Positions 9,508-20,750 of a DNA stretch of 64,000 nucleotides are shown piece after piece. Origin of the DNA: Desmodesmus armatus. Taxonomy: Eukaryota > Chlorophyta > Chlorophyceae > Sphaeropleales > Scenedesmaceae. The DNA lies in NCBI GenBank assembly GCA_007449985.2, contig VIIQ02000039.1, positions 496,001-560,000 of the forward strand, given 5' to 3'. Numbering within the stretch: position 1 is the first letter of the stretch; each line of letters opens with the position of its first letter. Position numbers and translations under genes: made by a program. The notes below the pieces were generated by a model that was given only the letters and a program-made list of their open reading frames with translations, had not been told where the DNA came from and made no database searches.

Positions 9508-11043
9508 TCAACTCACCTCATCGTACATGTTGACGTACAGTTCGCCACCACCCTCACTGTACTTCAGTACTGTCAACTGTTGCAATGTTGTCAATCGTGG
9601 CAGCAACCAGTCGCTGCCGTAGGGCACTTGCGATAGGTGGAGGTCTTCAACGCCGGTCAGCTGACCCAACCCCAGCAAACCCTGGGCTGTTGAACCATCA
9701 TCATGTTGACCTTCATAGTATGTTTCTTTACATGCCAGGCGAAGTGTGTGCAGTTCACTCAGCCCCTGTAGTTGCGCCAGGCTGGCCGCATGCAGTTTCA
9801 AGCACTTCACTCCCAGACTCTGCAGGTCAGGGCAGCTGTGGACAAGACCACTGCCTTCAGGGATGGGTGCAGCCACGTCCAGTGGGTAATAGATGTCTCC
9901 TATGAACAAATCCTGCAGGAGCGGCAGCTTGCAGTGCCCGCTGGTGGGGAAGATGTGTTGCCAAGCACCTTCTGGCATCGTGCACGAGGCTATATGAAGC
10001 AGCTGCAGCTTGCTGCTCGCTGTCAGGGCTGCATATGACGCCGCAGGAGCTGTGTCTTGTTGTTCAGTGTCCAGGCTGTCGGACAACTTCAGGTATGTCA
10101 GCTGCTGCAAGTGGGACATCGCCTGCAGCAACTCTACGGCACCTCCTGACCAGACACAACTGTGCAGCTCCAGGTCCTGTAGCAGGGTCTTGCCAGCTAG
10201 GATGCCAGGCTCAGCTTGGAATCCCAGCAAACACAAGTGAGTGAGGTTGTGTGCGCCGGCGAGCATGTCCTCAGTGAGGCTCGTGTTCTTAGCTGATTGG
10301 TGTAGGGTCAGTCTCAGGTCAACCAGCCGGGTCCAAGCTGCAGCTGGCTTAAGTACGTATGCAGAGTCCAGCTGCTGATTGCCAGGGCCTTGGAAGTCAA
10401 TGCCATGAAGCTCGAGGCAGGTGAGCTGCTGCAGTTGCTTCAACACACTGATTGGCAAACAAACCGGTTGATACTGGTTGCTGCTGCGATACAAACCCGC
10501 CAGGAACAGGTACTCCAGGCCAGGCAGATTGAATAGTGCTGCTGCCAGCCCCGCATCATTATCAATCATTGCGCAACTATTGAGGCACAGCTGCTTGAGG
10601 GCTGTTGGCCCCGCAGGCCCCAGCACGCATGGGAAGCCATTGCATGACTGGAGCTGGACTTGGAACCCGTAGAACTGTAAGCTGCTGACCTGCAGGATTG
10701 GCGGGAGCTGTGGCATGGTATGCCGCCCACCAACAGGTGAGGAATACTCAAAGCTTATGCCTCCCCTGTAGTCGGTGTGCTTTGAAAGGTACAGCAGCAC
10801 ACTGTCCATCTGCTTCTGTTGGGGACCCTTCCTGTAAGGGTTGGTGACTGCTGTAATGGTGCGCAGCGCCAGCACAGCTGCCTGGCGAAGCCTGCTGTGG
10901 CTCCTGGCAGCATTCAATAAGCTGCATGTGTCGTCAGCACAGCACTGCAGCACCGCCAACAGGCAAGGGTCTGGCAACTGCAGCAGCAAGGATGGTGCTG
11001 ACTCCTGTGCTGAGTCGTCTGCTTTGGGTGTCTTGCTTGCCAT
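9508..11043 (-). CDS. F-box / leucine-rich-repeat protein
   Basis: A single long frame encodes about 511 residues from the Met at 11043. Residues about 17-60 (LLLQLPDPCLLAVLQCC...AARSHSRLRQAA) fit an F-box, and the rest is a series of irregular LRRs such as LKQLCLNSC, LQQLTCLELHGID and LQDLELHSC. Such proteins normally act as substrate receptors of SCF ubiquitin ligases; the target is unknown. The frame is open upstream to 11307, but the extra 88 residues are not F-box-like and I place them in the 5' UTR. The last codons read GAG GTG AGT TGA, a perfect 5' splice site, so the real protein may continue in a further exon below 9508. Large F-box/LRR families are common in chlorophyte genomes (general knowledge). 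Confidence 0.8.
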   Translation of the reverse strand: MASKTPKADDSAQESAPSLLLQLPDPCLLAVLQCCADDTCSLLNAARSHSRLRQAAVLALRTITAVTNPYRKGPQQKQMDSVLLYLSKHTDYRGGISFEYSSPVGGRHTMPQLPPILQVSSLQFYGFQVQLQSCNGFPCVLGPAGPTALKQLCLNSCAMIDNDAGLAAALFNLPGLEYLFLAGLYRSSNQYQPVCLPISVLKQLQQLTCLELHGIDFQGPGNQQLDSAYVLKPAAAWTRLVDLRLTLHQSAKNTSLTEDMLAGAHNLTHLCLLGFQAEPGILAGKTLLQDLELHSCVWSGGAVELLQAMSHLQQLTYLKLSDSLDTEQQDTAPAASYAALTASSKLQLLHIASCTMPEGAWQHIFPTSGHCKLPLLQDLFIGDIYYPLDVAAPIPEGSGLVHSCPDLQSLGVKCLKLHAASLAQLQGLSELHTLRLACKETYYEGQHDDGSTAQGLLGLGQLTGVEDLHLSQVPYGSDWLLPRLTTLQQLTVLKYSEGGGELYVNMYDEVS

Positions 11044-12272
11044 GCTGTGGAACAGCCGCAACACAAGGGAGCATATCAGTATATTGACACGTTCCTGCAA
11101 ACATTGCTTGGAGCATGGCCTGGGCAGATGCTGGGCCGTGGGATTTTCAAGGGACAGCAGCAGTAACCAACAGTAGCAAAGTTCACCTGCCTTGGCTCGG
11201 GTTGTTGAAAAATATCTCGAAGAGCCACAATATTCCGTCGCCACTACAGCGGGTGCTGGAGGGGCTCGTGGGGATGGTGCCGTTGAAACTGGCGGGATGG
11301 ACAACAAGCTTATACAAGAGTCTCAGGAGCGCCTCTGGAATGCCTTGACATTATCGGAAAAGTGAATGCAGACAAATATATCTTTCTGTGAGCTGAAGCA
11401 TGGCCTGTGGGACCCCCCATGCCCTTGAACCTGCCCCTCTGCAGGGACCCCACTAAGTTTCGCCCACCGGCCTCTGGCGTCTTGCTAAGTTGACATACGT
11501 GTTCTGACGTAACAAAATAATCATTTTGTGGGTTTTTGAGGGCTGTGGAGCTCAGGCAAACCTCCACATTTCTCGCACATGGATGCGATCCAAGCCTCCA
11601 CTTACACTCGAATAAATAAACAAAAATCCTATGAATGCGTTGTCTTGTTGTTGTTTCCAGACGCTTACTCAAACCCACTAACTGGGCATCAGATGACCCC
11701 CAGCCAGTTTGTCCTGCCGGCATACACAGGTTGTGATACACAGCACAACCTTGTTTTAGGAGCATGGCATCAGCCCAGCCGCAAAATAAAGCCCCGTAGG
11801 TGGCTGCATGAACTTTGAGCTTAGTCATCGGCTGTTGACTCAGCTGGCGCACTGAGAATGGGCGATTTGGTCTGATACCAAACGACGATCATGTCTTGCT
11901 TATGAACGTTTGTGATGGGCGTTTGTCGCAGTTGGCTGGCGGATCACAAAACACCGATTTGTGCAGATCCCTTGGGGCTGTCGCCGAGGACAAGGAAGCA
12001 CAAAGTGGTATAAGTGAACGACTTTGACAAAACTGACAGAGCGTTTTTTGACATTGAAGGGCCCTTAGCGAAACCCCGATTTGTGCAGACCATCCAGGGC
12101 CACGCCAGAGGTCGTGGAAACGCTTAAAGTAATATGTAGAACGTTTACACAAAACTGACAAAGCGTTTTCCTGCATACGGTGCCTCAGGTGCTCTGGGGG
12201 GAAAGTTTGGCGAAGTAACAGTCAGGCGCAGAAAGTTTTCAAGGGGCATGGGGGGTCCCATGGCCTGACAGG
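11044..12272. repeat. Intergenic stretch with inverted and tandem repeats
   Basis: No gene is supported. Near 11,399-11,428 and 12,236-12,267 lie two roughly 30-bp imperfect inverted copies sharing GACCCCCCATGCCC. Between them, about 11,955-12,060 and 12,073-12,175 are diverged tandem copies sharing CGATTTGTGCAGA and AAAACTGACA. The stretch may be a decayed element flanked by inverted ends. Confidence 0.5.
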
Positions 12273-12548
12273 CATGGGGTCCACCGCAAACCTAAGAAGG
12301 GGGGAGGGGGACGCCAAGCCTAAACCGGATGGGGGGGAGGGTGCGATTGCGAAAATAGCCTAAAACGGAAGGGGGGGAGGGGTTCAGCGGCTCTTCAGCA
12401 AGGGAGACAGCAGTACCGATGACGAGCCTAAAAACCAACGTGGGGGAGGGTGTTTTGGACAAAAGAGCCTAAAATGGAGAGGGGGGGAGGGGTTTGGCAA
12501 AATCTGGCGTCCCCCTCCCCCTTCTTAGGTTTGCGGTGGACCCCCATG
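12273..12548. mobile_element. 276-bp foldback (MITE-like) element with G-rich internal repeats
   Basis: The ends are 44-bp inverted repeats (12273-12316 and 12505-12548) that match except for one extra G in the left arm. Between them are four imperfect copies of an AGCCTAAAA plus GGGGGGGAGGG unit, at about 12316, 12358, 12425 and 12467. There is no ORF. This is the structure of a non-autonomous foldback or MITE element. No target-site duplication was recognised. Confidence 0.75.
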
Positions 12549-13197
12549 GTATCCACAGAACAGTAGACAGTTGTGCTACTTCAACTGATATGGGACAACA
12601 GGCACTAGCACGTGGTCCCTGCAAGTGCTAGTAGCACGCACACGTAGCCAGAACACATGCTCATGCACCTCGGCGCAGTACAGGCGCAGCCACACACCGC
12701 CAAATGATGGACCCAATATTGGCTTGCAAACTGTTTCAAGAACGGCACTTGCATGTCTGCAACTGCAGATGCAAAAGCACTTGCAGCATTTGCACTGCCG
12801 TTGGCTCTAGTTTGCAACACAGCTGCTGCTTCCAAGACTGTGTAAACAAAGGTTTCAAGTGCCTTCACCCAATTGCAACTGGAGCACAGATACCCACAAA
12901 CACGTTCACAACTCCAGCACACTGCTGCCGGTGCCCAGCCTGTGGCTCATACATCACATACACATCACGCACGTCTACATGTCAACCACCCCGGACCGAG
13001 AGGCAGATATGCCTCCACCTCCTTGTTGGATGGCTGAGGGGCAAACCAGCAGCAAACACGTTTGCTGCATGTACACGCTCAGTCATGTCGATGACTAGCT
13101 GCATGCTGGACCCACCAGAGGGTGCAGCCAATACCTCAAAACCGTTCCCATAGCAGAAACTTGGCTCAAGTCATTGCCCCTGCAGGCTGCATTTATC
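12549..13197. other. Region downstream of DDB2, no gene seen
   Basis: No exon is recognised. It contains the 3' flank, and probably the 3' UTR, of DDB2, whose stop codon is at 13198-13200 on the minus strand. Confidence 0.4.
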
Positions 13198-16100
13198 TCA
13201 CTCATCATCACTGGCCTCGTCATCTTCGTCATCACTTTCAGCTGGTTTGCTGCGCTTGCCGCGCTTGCGCCCTGCTGCTGTTTTGCTGCCACCTGCTGCT
13301 GCCGCAGGTGACGTCTTGGTTTTACTGTTGGTCTTGGTGTTGGTCTTGGCCTTGGATCCACCTTTGCTGCCCCCCTTGCTGCCTCCACCCTGCGCACACA
13401 CAGTAAGCAAGCAGCCATGTTAGCAGCGATCCTCAACTCCATCGCTGCTGCATGCAGTCGCTGTTGAAAACTCAAAAACTGTGGAGATACACAGCACACA
13501 TGTGGCTTTTGTTGCTCATGCCACATCAGGCTGACAGAGGACGGTCAGCAACATAACACAAGCCAAGACAATTTCCAACATACCCTTCCCTCCTGCTCCC
13601 AGACCAGGAACTCCCTCCCTCCTACCATGTGCACCAACTTGCCGCCGGAAAGTGATGCAGCACAGTCTGTGATAGAACACATACATTCCCACACCATCTC
13701 CACCTTGCATCCAGACCTTGCACTTCCAGGACTGCACCTCACCATTTGAACCCCCACCCCACCCCACCTGTGGATCAGCATCGAAACACAAGAAGGAGTC
13801 AGACACCCCAGCACGCCTAGAGACCCCAGCAGCCGCCGCCATTGCTGCCGCCGCTGCTGCTGCTCCTGATGCCCGCCTGGATAGCTCCTGCTCCTCCTCC
13901 TGCTCTGCATCATCATCTGGCTGAGGCACCCACTTGTATAGGGATCTGCAGGCATGCAAGGGCATAAAGACAAATGTTATCGCACAAGTCGGCACACAGA
14001 TTGGCAGTCCGACACAATTCAGCCCGACACCATGCAGCCCATAAGGCAGGCAGGGGCATATGTTGACCTGTGCGCAAACAACCTGATAGAAGACATATGA
14101 TGATACTGTTAAGGCCTTGCCCGTCAAACGTCAGGCAGATTGTGCTACCAGCAGGGCACTGCATAACTGTCCTTACATGCCCCCTCCCCAAAAAACACAT
14201 ACCCAACACCCGCACCCTGCCAAAACTCCCCTTGCCCCCAACACACACACCCTCCCAGGACCCCCATGCACCACAACCACATCACCCCAAAACCACAAAA
14301 ACCACCAACCCCACTGGGGTTCCCCCAGTACCTGCTACTGCCGCTGATGATGATGTCAAGGCGAGGGTGGGGCAGGTTGACGGGCGTGATGGTCTCCAGG
14401 TGCCCATCAACCAGAGCCGCCAGCAGCCGACCCGACGAGGCGTCAATGATATCCACCGGGTGCAGTGCAACACCACCAAAGTCCTCACTGATGTACCTGC
14501 AGGAAAAAGGAAATAAGAGAGGCAACCCTGAAAAGCGTGACACACCACTAGTGACCAGGAGGCTCAGCCAAACTATGGTAGTTCAACAACAGCACGGGAA
14601 AGGAAGAGAGAACTCTGAAGAGTGTGACACATCAGGAGGCTTATCAATACTATGTAGTGTTGATAGGTGCCCAGCCCGCGACACGAAACAGTAGCTAACC
14701 CGCTGTCATGCTGAACTGCCAGCCTGCTACAGCACAGGCTACATCATGTACAACGCTCATACCCATGTCGAAGAAGTCATGTTTATGGCAGCTAGGGACG
14801 CCGCTGGTGCAACAACAACGCTACACCTGGGGCACGCATGCCTGCTGCCGGTCCACCCCTACTGGACATTATCACAGCAGCCGTAAGTGGTGCCAGCCTG
14901 GCAGGATGTCACTGCCATGTAAAGGGCCCCGGTACCTCGGTGGATCCTTGAAATAACATACGCTGCATGTGGAGCTAAAGCCCCGTTGTAACATACTTTT
15001 CCGGTTCCTATTCCCCAGTGCCCTCACCTGCCGCAAAGGATGAGGCTCTCTGAAGGGTCTGTCGGGAACCACTCTGCCTTGAAGGGGGTCAAGTACCTGC
15101 AGGCACAACATCCACACAGCAGTTCACGTCTTGCTACATGCCATTCCAAGAACACTCACCAACAGCTGGACACCACCACAACAAAAAAACATTAAACCTG
15201 CTGATGGGCCACGACGGCAACATTTTGTGCAAGCATAGTTCGTTACGTTCATCATGGAAGCGGCATGTTTCCTTGTGTTTGTGGATAGCAGGGGGGCAGG
15301 CCCCCACCGGTTGGCCACACACAACATGTGTCACTACTAACCAACCTGTTGAAGTCATGGCTGTGGACGATCTCCCTGCTGGGTGGTCCACTGCAGGCCA
15401 GCAGGTTGTCCCACACACGCAGACGGTTGTCCTGGCAGGTCGTCAGAATCTGCATTCAGCAATCACGATTTGTGCATCTGGTCAAGTATGCTGGCTTCAC
15501 TGCAGTGGCTGTGGTGCAAGTGCAAAACAGTTCAGCACCAATAACCCCAGTCACACTCCAAACAGCCCACAGCAGAACAGGTGGAAGAAGTGAGCATACT
15601 TGACCACATGCAGAAAGGGACCAGCTGCATTCAGGTGAAGGCGGCCGCCGGTCCGCACAACCATCAAACATGCAGTAGGGCTTGCCGAAGCTTCTCATGA
15701 CCACACACCCTGCTGGCCAGCACTGTGACGCACACTGCACACCTCAACTTTTCTTACTTGACATGCCAGCAGTATTAAGGACGTACCTTGCGGCCAGAGG
15801 GTGAAAACACCGCAGCATTGACCACCCTCCCATGCTTCAGCACAGCCAACTCAGCAGCAGCAGCAGCCGCAGCAGCCAGCGCTGCCGGAGAGTTCTTGCC
15901 CCTGCCGCCGCTTCCACCGCCGCTACCTGCTGCTGCGGCTGCTGAACCGCCGCCGCTGCTGCTGCTGCCTCGCCCTCGCCCCTGACCACGGCCTCTACCC
16001 CTTCCTGCTGCTGCTGGTGCTTCGCTGGGAGCGTCATCGGCAGCAGCTGCTGCTGTTGCAGATTTGCCCCTGCCTCTGCCTCTGCCGCCTCTGCTCCCTC

Positions 16101-19100
16101 TGCCATCCCTACCAGCAGCTGCTGCTGCTGCTGCTGCTGCTGCTGTGGCAGCAGGTGCGGATGCTGTTTGGGGTGTAGGTGGTGCTGGCGGCTGGCTGCT
16201 GCCGTTTGCTGCTGCTGGCGAGTTCATGGATGTGAGTTTGCGCAGGTCAAAGAGCTTGGCAGTGTGGTCGTTGCCTGCATGAAAGGAAAGCTGGAGCAAT
16301 GCAAATTGAAAGGTGGCCTGAACAGAGGGGGAAAAGACACAGAAATGCTGGGCTCAGCTCTGACAAGCTGGGCCACGGGGGGGGGGGGGGGGGGGCAGGG
16401 AGGGAGCTGTACATGTGTATTCATTACCAGCAGGAGATCACCAGCAGAAAGGCATAACCACAACACAACAGACACCTTTGTTTTGCCGCCCTTGCACACG
16501 GAGGCTATAGCCCAGCATGACAGCCAAGAATTCTTCACACGCAGACCCTGGAAACATCATACCCCCCCTAACTCAACCCTGCGGTACGATGCAGCTACGC
16601 TGCAAGGTTTGTTTTTGTATGGCAGAGAGGTCACATGCAGTGCCCGTATTTGACTTGTAATTTGACCCGTGACCCCGTCTTAGCTGTACCATACAGCCGT
16701 CTCAGCAGAGCTGTGGAGCAATAGCTCCACAACACCTGACGTAACTGTCAACTAGTACGTGGGCAGAGCCTCACCTGCAGTGAGCACCACGCGAGCCCCT
16801 CCTGCAGGGTTCATTGACACAGACGTGACCTTGGCACCAGGCTTGTGCAGCTGCAGGGAGGGGGGTAGGCAGCAAACAGATACAGTAAAAGTTACTGTTA
16901 CTTGCTTCAGGCCATGCCTGAACACCCCTAACGGAGCTATAGCTGACGAGACTCTTGGGGCCTCATGTTGTACTGTTGGTGTAAAGCGTGCATCAGAGTG
17001 CAGTAGCGGCCCTTGAAAGCAAACACCAAGCTGATGGGACCAACAACACAGAGGAGGCTGCCCAGGCAGTTGAGCGCATATACACTGTTGACGCAGACGC
17101 CAGGGACTCTGACACACATCATAACCCCTACCTGCAGCACGTTGACAGGTTCCTGTGTGCGTGGGTCCAGCACATGCACACGACCTTCACTGTCACCTGC
17201 AAACACAGTGTGAAGCTCCTGCAGGCAGCCGCAGCACACAAACCACTGCTCAAACACCACGCCACACAAATGTACCACAAAATTTTTGACGGACAGCAAG
17301 CGCTCTGAGCGCGACTGAGTCGCGCTGCTGTAGGCGGGATCACTGCAAGTTGCTGAAAAGCCGTCAATCTGCCGGTAGCTGACAAGAAACATGAACCACC
17401 CCGCTGGCGATACTGTATCGCTTCGCTTATGCAATTCAAATGGTGAAAATTCAGTCAGTCATGACAGTGCATTGGTGTGAGTCATGCAGCACAGCAGTGC
17501 AGACAAGCCCACCGCTCCCACCTGACAGGTGTCCATGCCGTAGAACATGTTCCACTTGCAGCCCTGCACCCAACCGCCAGGGTTTATGTTTGCCAGCTCG
17601 TGGCTCGAGCCTGCAGCAGCAACACTAAGGCTGGTGGGCAGGTGACACTACAGTACAGTACAATACAGTACAGGGGGGACAGGGTCCCAACCTCAGCACC
17701 AGCCAGCGAGCCAAGGGCTCATGAGGGTGCCCCAAAAGGCCTTCCACTTGTCGTACCCAGTCTCTCAGGTCAGGTGCGGGGGCGTTCAAGATCACCCCCA
17801 AGCTAGCCATCAACTACCTTGACTAAGGCAGCACAGGCTGGTGCTGGTGCACATGCGCACCACGCTGTGGGGTACAGGGCCGATGGACAGTACCACGCTA
17901 CATGAAGTACAGAATTGTAGTAGAATTCTCAGCTGTGCGTTCACAGCCAACAATCACACAAGTGTAGGTACAGACAAAGACAACAGCCACGACCCACCTG
18001 TCTCGATGTCAAACACTTTCACAGTGCCGTCTGATGATGCAGAGGCCACATCGTAGCCCCCCATCAGCCACGCTACCTGTGTAGTCCCCAGTTGTGCGTT
18101 CACAACCAACTATCACACAGATATACAGGAAGATATACCGAAAAAAAACAACAGCCACGACCCACCTGTCTCGATGTCGAAAACCTTCACGGTGCCATCA
18201 GAAGACGCAGAGGCCACATCGTAACCCCCGGTGAGCCAAGGCGAGGGCCGCAACGTGTTGACTAGGGCACAATGGATGTTGCTGTACAAGGTGCGCTCAT
18301 GCACCTGCATGGGTGGTGTGTGTTGCACACATAAGTTGCACACGTGGATGTCTTGAAGGACATGCACACAATCCTACGTTGTTCTGCAAAACCCGTAAAG
18401 ATAGTCCTACAAGGACATGCAAGATGACCTTAAGCTTGAGTGTGTTGGGGGGGGGGAGTCAGCCAGGGGGAGCGCCGCAGCGTGTTCATTAGGGCGAAGT
18501 GTATGTTGCTGTACAGGGTGAGCTCATGCACCTGCACATAAGGGTGCAAGCAACGCAGGATTGAAGGAAAGCGCCACATGAGAAGGAATGTGCCCCCCTC
18601 GGCTGTTAGTGTAAAGGGAGGAACATGTGCGCGACTGCTGCGATGCCTGCATCCTGATAAGCCAAACTGCATGGGATGGTCAAAACCCTAACATTTTATA
18701 GTGCCATGTGAAACGTGTGTGACACATAACAGTCCATAGTGCCATGTGACACATGGTTTCACACTGTTGGTTAAAACAAACTGGTTCACCCCGTCTCGAA
18801 TGTCTGTGAGTGTCACCTCAGATGTCTGTAAGTGTCAACATACGCACCTGCATGAAGTTCCAAACAGCGATGCCTCCCTTCTTGTCCCCACTCAGCACGT
18901 GACTGTCGCTGGATGGAGGCACTGCCAAGCAGCACACGCGGCGAGTGTGTAGCTTCAAAATGGCAGCATCAACCTGCATGCACACATCAGACGCTTAAAA
19001 GCAAATGAAAATTGTTCAGCAGGTAGCCAGAAGCCAACATGAGAATGTCTTGTGAACTTCTGGCTACCTGCTGGGTTGCTGAGCTGTACAGAGACACATT

Positions 19101-20750
19101 CTGCCAGAGTGTGCACTGTATGCAGTCAGGTATGCACACACGGCGAGTGTGGAGCTTCAAGATAGCAGGTCAACGTGCAAGCCACGTGCACATGCCCTCA
19201 CTACTGCGTAAGTGGTGCTGATCAAGGGGGGGTCACAGTATGTCCATGATCACAGTCGGCAATGCTGTTGCTGTGTGGAGAGTGTATCCATAGGAAAACA
19301 CCCCTGAGCCTGTGGTAGGCACGCCAAAGACGCCCATAGGTTCTTTTCAACCAGGTCAAAGAACAAAACCAGGTGAAAGAACACACCCCAGCTGATTAGC
19401 TACACACACTTACAGCTCGCAATCAGACCCAGCCACCCAAACCATCCTCACCTGCCATCGTGGCGACTGTAGAGCAGCTAGGGGCCCACGGCTCTGACGA
19501 CCACTCTGCAAGATGCACACACGGCACCCGGCAACACAAGCAAGGTATCAAAACAGCTCAAACCAGGGCTCCTCTCAACCTTGACCCGTCACTGCTATCT
19601 GCATGCATCAGCACACCCGCAGATTGGTGCACTTGCTCCTGCTGTGATACTCAGTATACGCACAAACCATCGTGCTGAATGTGACCCAGAAGGGTAAGCC
19701 ATCCCATGCTGCAGCTGCACTAGACACGGCATTGCACATGTGAAGGACAACCCTCCCCCCATCAACACACACGTACATGCTCCCGCTGCATGAGCCTGTG
19801 CATCAAAGAGCTGCGTCCTGCACTCCCACTGGTAAGCGCATGGCAAACTACACCTGCACCACACACCAAGCTACATGTGATACCCCCCCCCCCGCCGCCA
19901 CCACCAGCCGCACGTACATGTTCCCGCTGCATGAGCCTGTGCACCAGAGAGCTGCCTCCTGCGATCCCACCAGCGCTGCCTCCACTGCTGTGGCCAGCAC
20001 TGGCATCGCCAACTGCCAGGTTGTGCGGACACGTCGCTGTGGTATGGCCTGCACGACGTTTCAGGCGTGGCAAAACAGCACGCGATTGTTGGCCCGCCTT
20101 GGGCATGGCTTGCCAAAAAGGTGAAAGCTGGAACTGGGTCTCTGTCTCTGTCACCAGTGCCACCTCTAGCACCCGTTCTTCTTCCTCTAGATCAGAATGT
20201 GGGCAGAGCATGCGGTGCCCTGTATGCTCTGTGGTCACTGCTTGCATGCTGGGGTAGCCCATGCTCACTAAATACTCTCAAAGCTGTGATGACTCATCAT
20301 CACCTGGCTGCTTGCAGAGGTAACATGGCTTGTTGGGGCAGTCCATGTACACAGAGCCCACAAATCCCGCCTTGTGTCCCGACTTGCCGCACACCTGTAG
20401 CAGTAGCACAGTAGCATGGCGGTGGCGAGGCTCTCTGACTTTGGTCTGGCTAGGTATACAGTGCAGTTGCAACTGCCAGGCTGGCAGCCTCTAGTGCAAA
20501 AACTGGCTTACTGCCAAGCTCTGGCAAACTCAAACGCTGTACAACTTTCAAGGCAGCTTTGGAGCACTGGGACACTCACATGGCACACCAAGCCCTTGTT
20601 GCCTTTGCCCAGAGCTATGTGAATGCGCTTCTGCTGCTGCTGGTCTGGCTCCTCCTGATCCTCACTCAGTTCCTCGTCCGATGAAGACTCTTCGTCATCG
20701 TCTGCATTGTTTACCAGAGCCTGCTCGTATCTGCTTCGCTTCCTGGACAT
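13198..20750 (-). CDS. DNA damage-binding protein 2 (DDB2), plant-type, 15 exons
   Basis: This protein recognises UV photolesions as part of the DDB1-CUL4 ubiquitin ligase in the nucleus. Exons, 5' to 3': 20750-20580, 20394-20304, 20048-19918, 19505-19452, 18973-18848, 18304-18166, 17610-17522, 17218-17132, 16850-16775, 16274-15787, 15449-15346, 15096-15028, 14496-14332, 13945-13768, 13389-13198. All phases agree and the sum is 2,160 bp (719 residues). Residues 1-50 are acidic; a plant-DDB2 zinc-knuckle region follows (Cys56, Cys59, His64, then DCPNKPCYLC and GHTTATC). WD40 blades follow with LSGDKKG, SASSDGT, NPGGW, and an FDLR (residues 330-333) that fits the DDB1-binding DxR motif. Later landmarks are TTCQDNRLRVWD, HSHDFNR, YLTPFKAEW and ISGSSR. 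Exon 10 carries a roughly 130-residue Ala/Gly/RG-rich insert (about 336-466) absent from land-plant DDB2. The tail is Lys-rich, then acidic. Confidence 0.93.
17649..17775. repeat. Dispersed repeat, copy A (DDB2 intron 6)
   Basis: About 125 bp that recur in opposite orientation at 21262-21382. Shared landmarks are GGGACAGGGTCCCAACCTC, GGGCTCATGAGGGTGCCC and CAGTCTCTCAGGTCAGG. Confidence 0.8.
17995..18070 (-). other. Decoy copy of DDB2 exon 6 tail
   Basis: This is a tandem copy of the last part of exon 6 (GGYDVASASSDGT to the 5' splice site) with its following intron sequence. It lies downstream of the complete exon (18304-18166) and lacks the exon's first half and 3' splice site. I infer it is intronic. 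Confidence 0.8.
18458..18531 (-). other. Decoy copy of DDB2 exon 6 head
   Basis: Copy of the first 60-odd bases of exon 6 (VHELTLYSNIHFALMN) with a good 3' splice site, upstream of the complete exon. It runs into a poly-G/C tract and lacks the blade end and the 5' splice site. Confidence 0.8.
19017..19073. repeat. Perfect 17-bp inverted repeat in DDB2 intron 4
   Basis: Arms CAGCAGGTAGCCAGAAG (19017-19033) and its exact reverse complement (19057-19073) are separated by 23 bases, forming a strong stem-loop in the transcript. Confidence 0.9.
19771..19819 (-). other. Decoy copy of DDB2 exon 3 tail
   Basis: Copy of the end of exon 3 (SSLMHRLMQREH followed by GTACGT) about 140 bp downstream of the real exon end at 19918. 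It keeps the 5' splice site. Confidence 0.8.

Noticed and set aside
11310..11852. 180-codon minus ORF upstream of the F-box gene
   Set aside because: No domain, overlaps inverted-repeat sequence, and composition is non-coding.
15788..16282. Plus-strand Ala/Leu/Pro-rich ORFs
   Set aside because: Shadows of the low-complexity insert in DDB2 exon 10.
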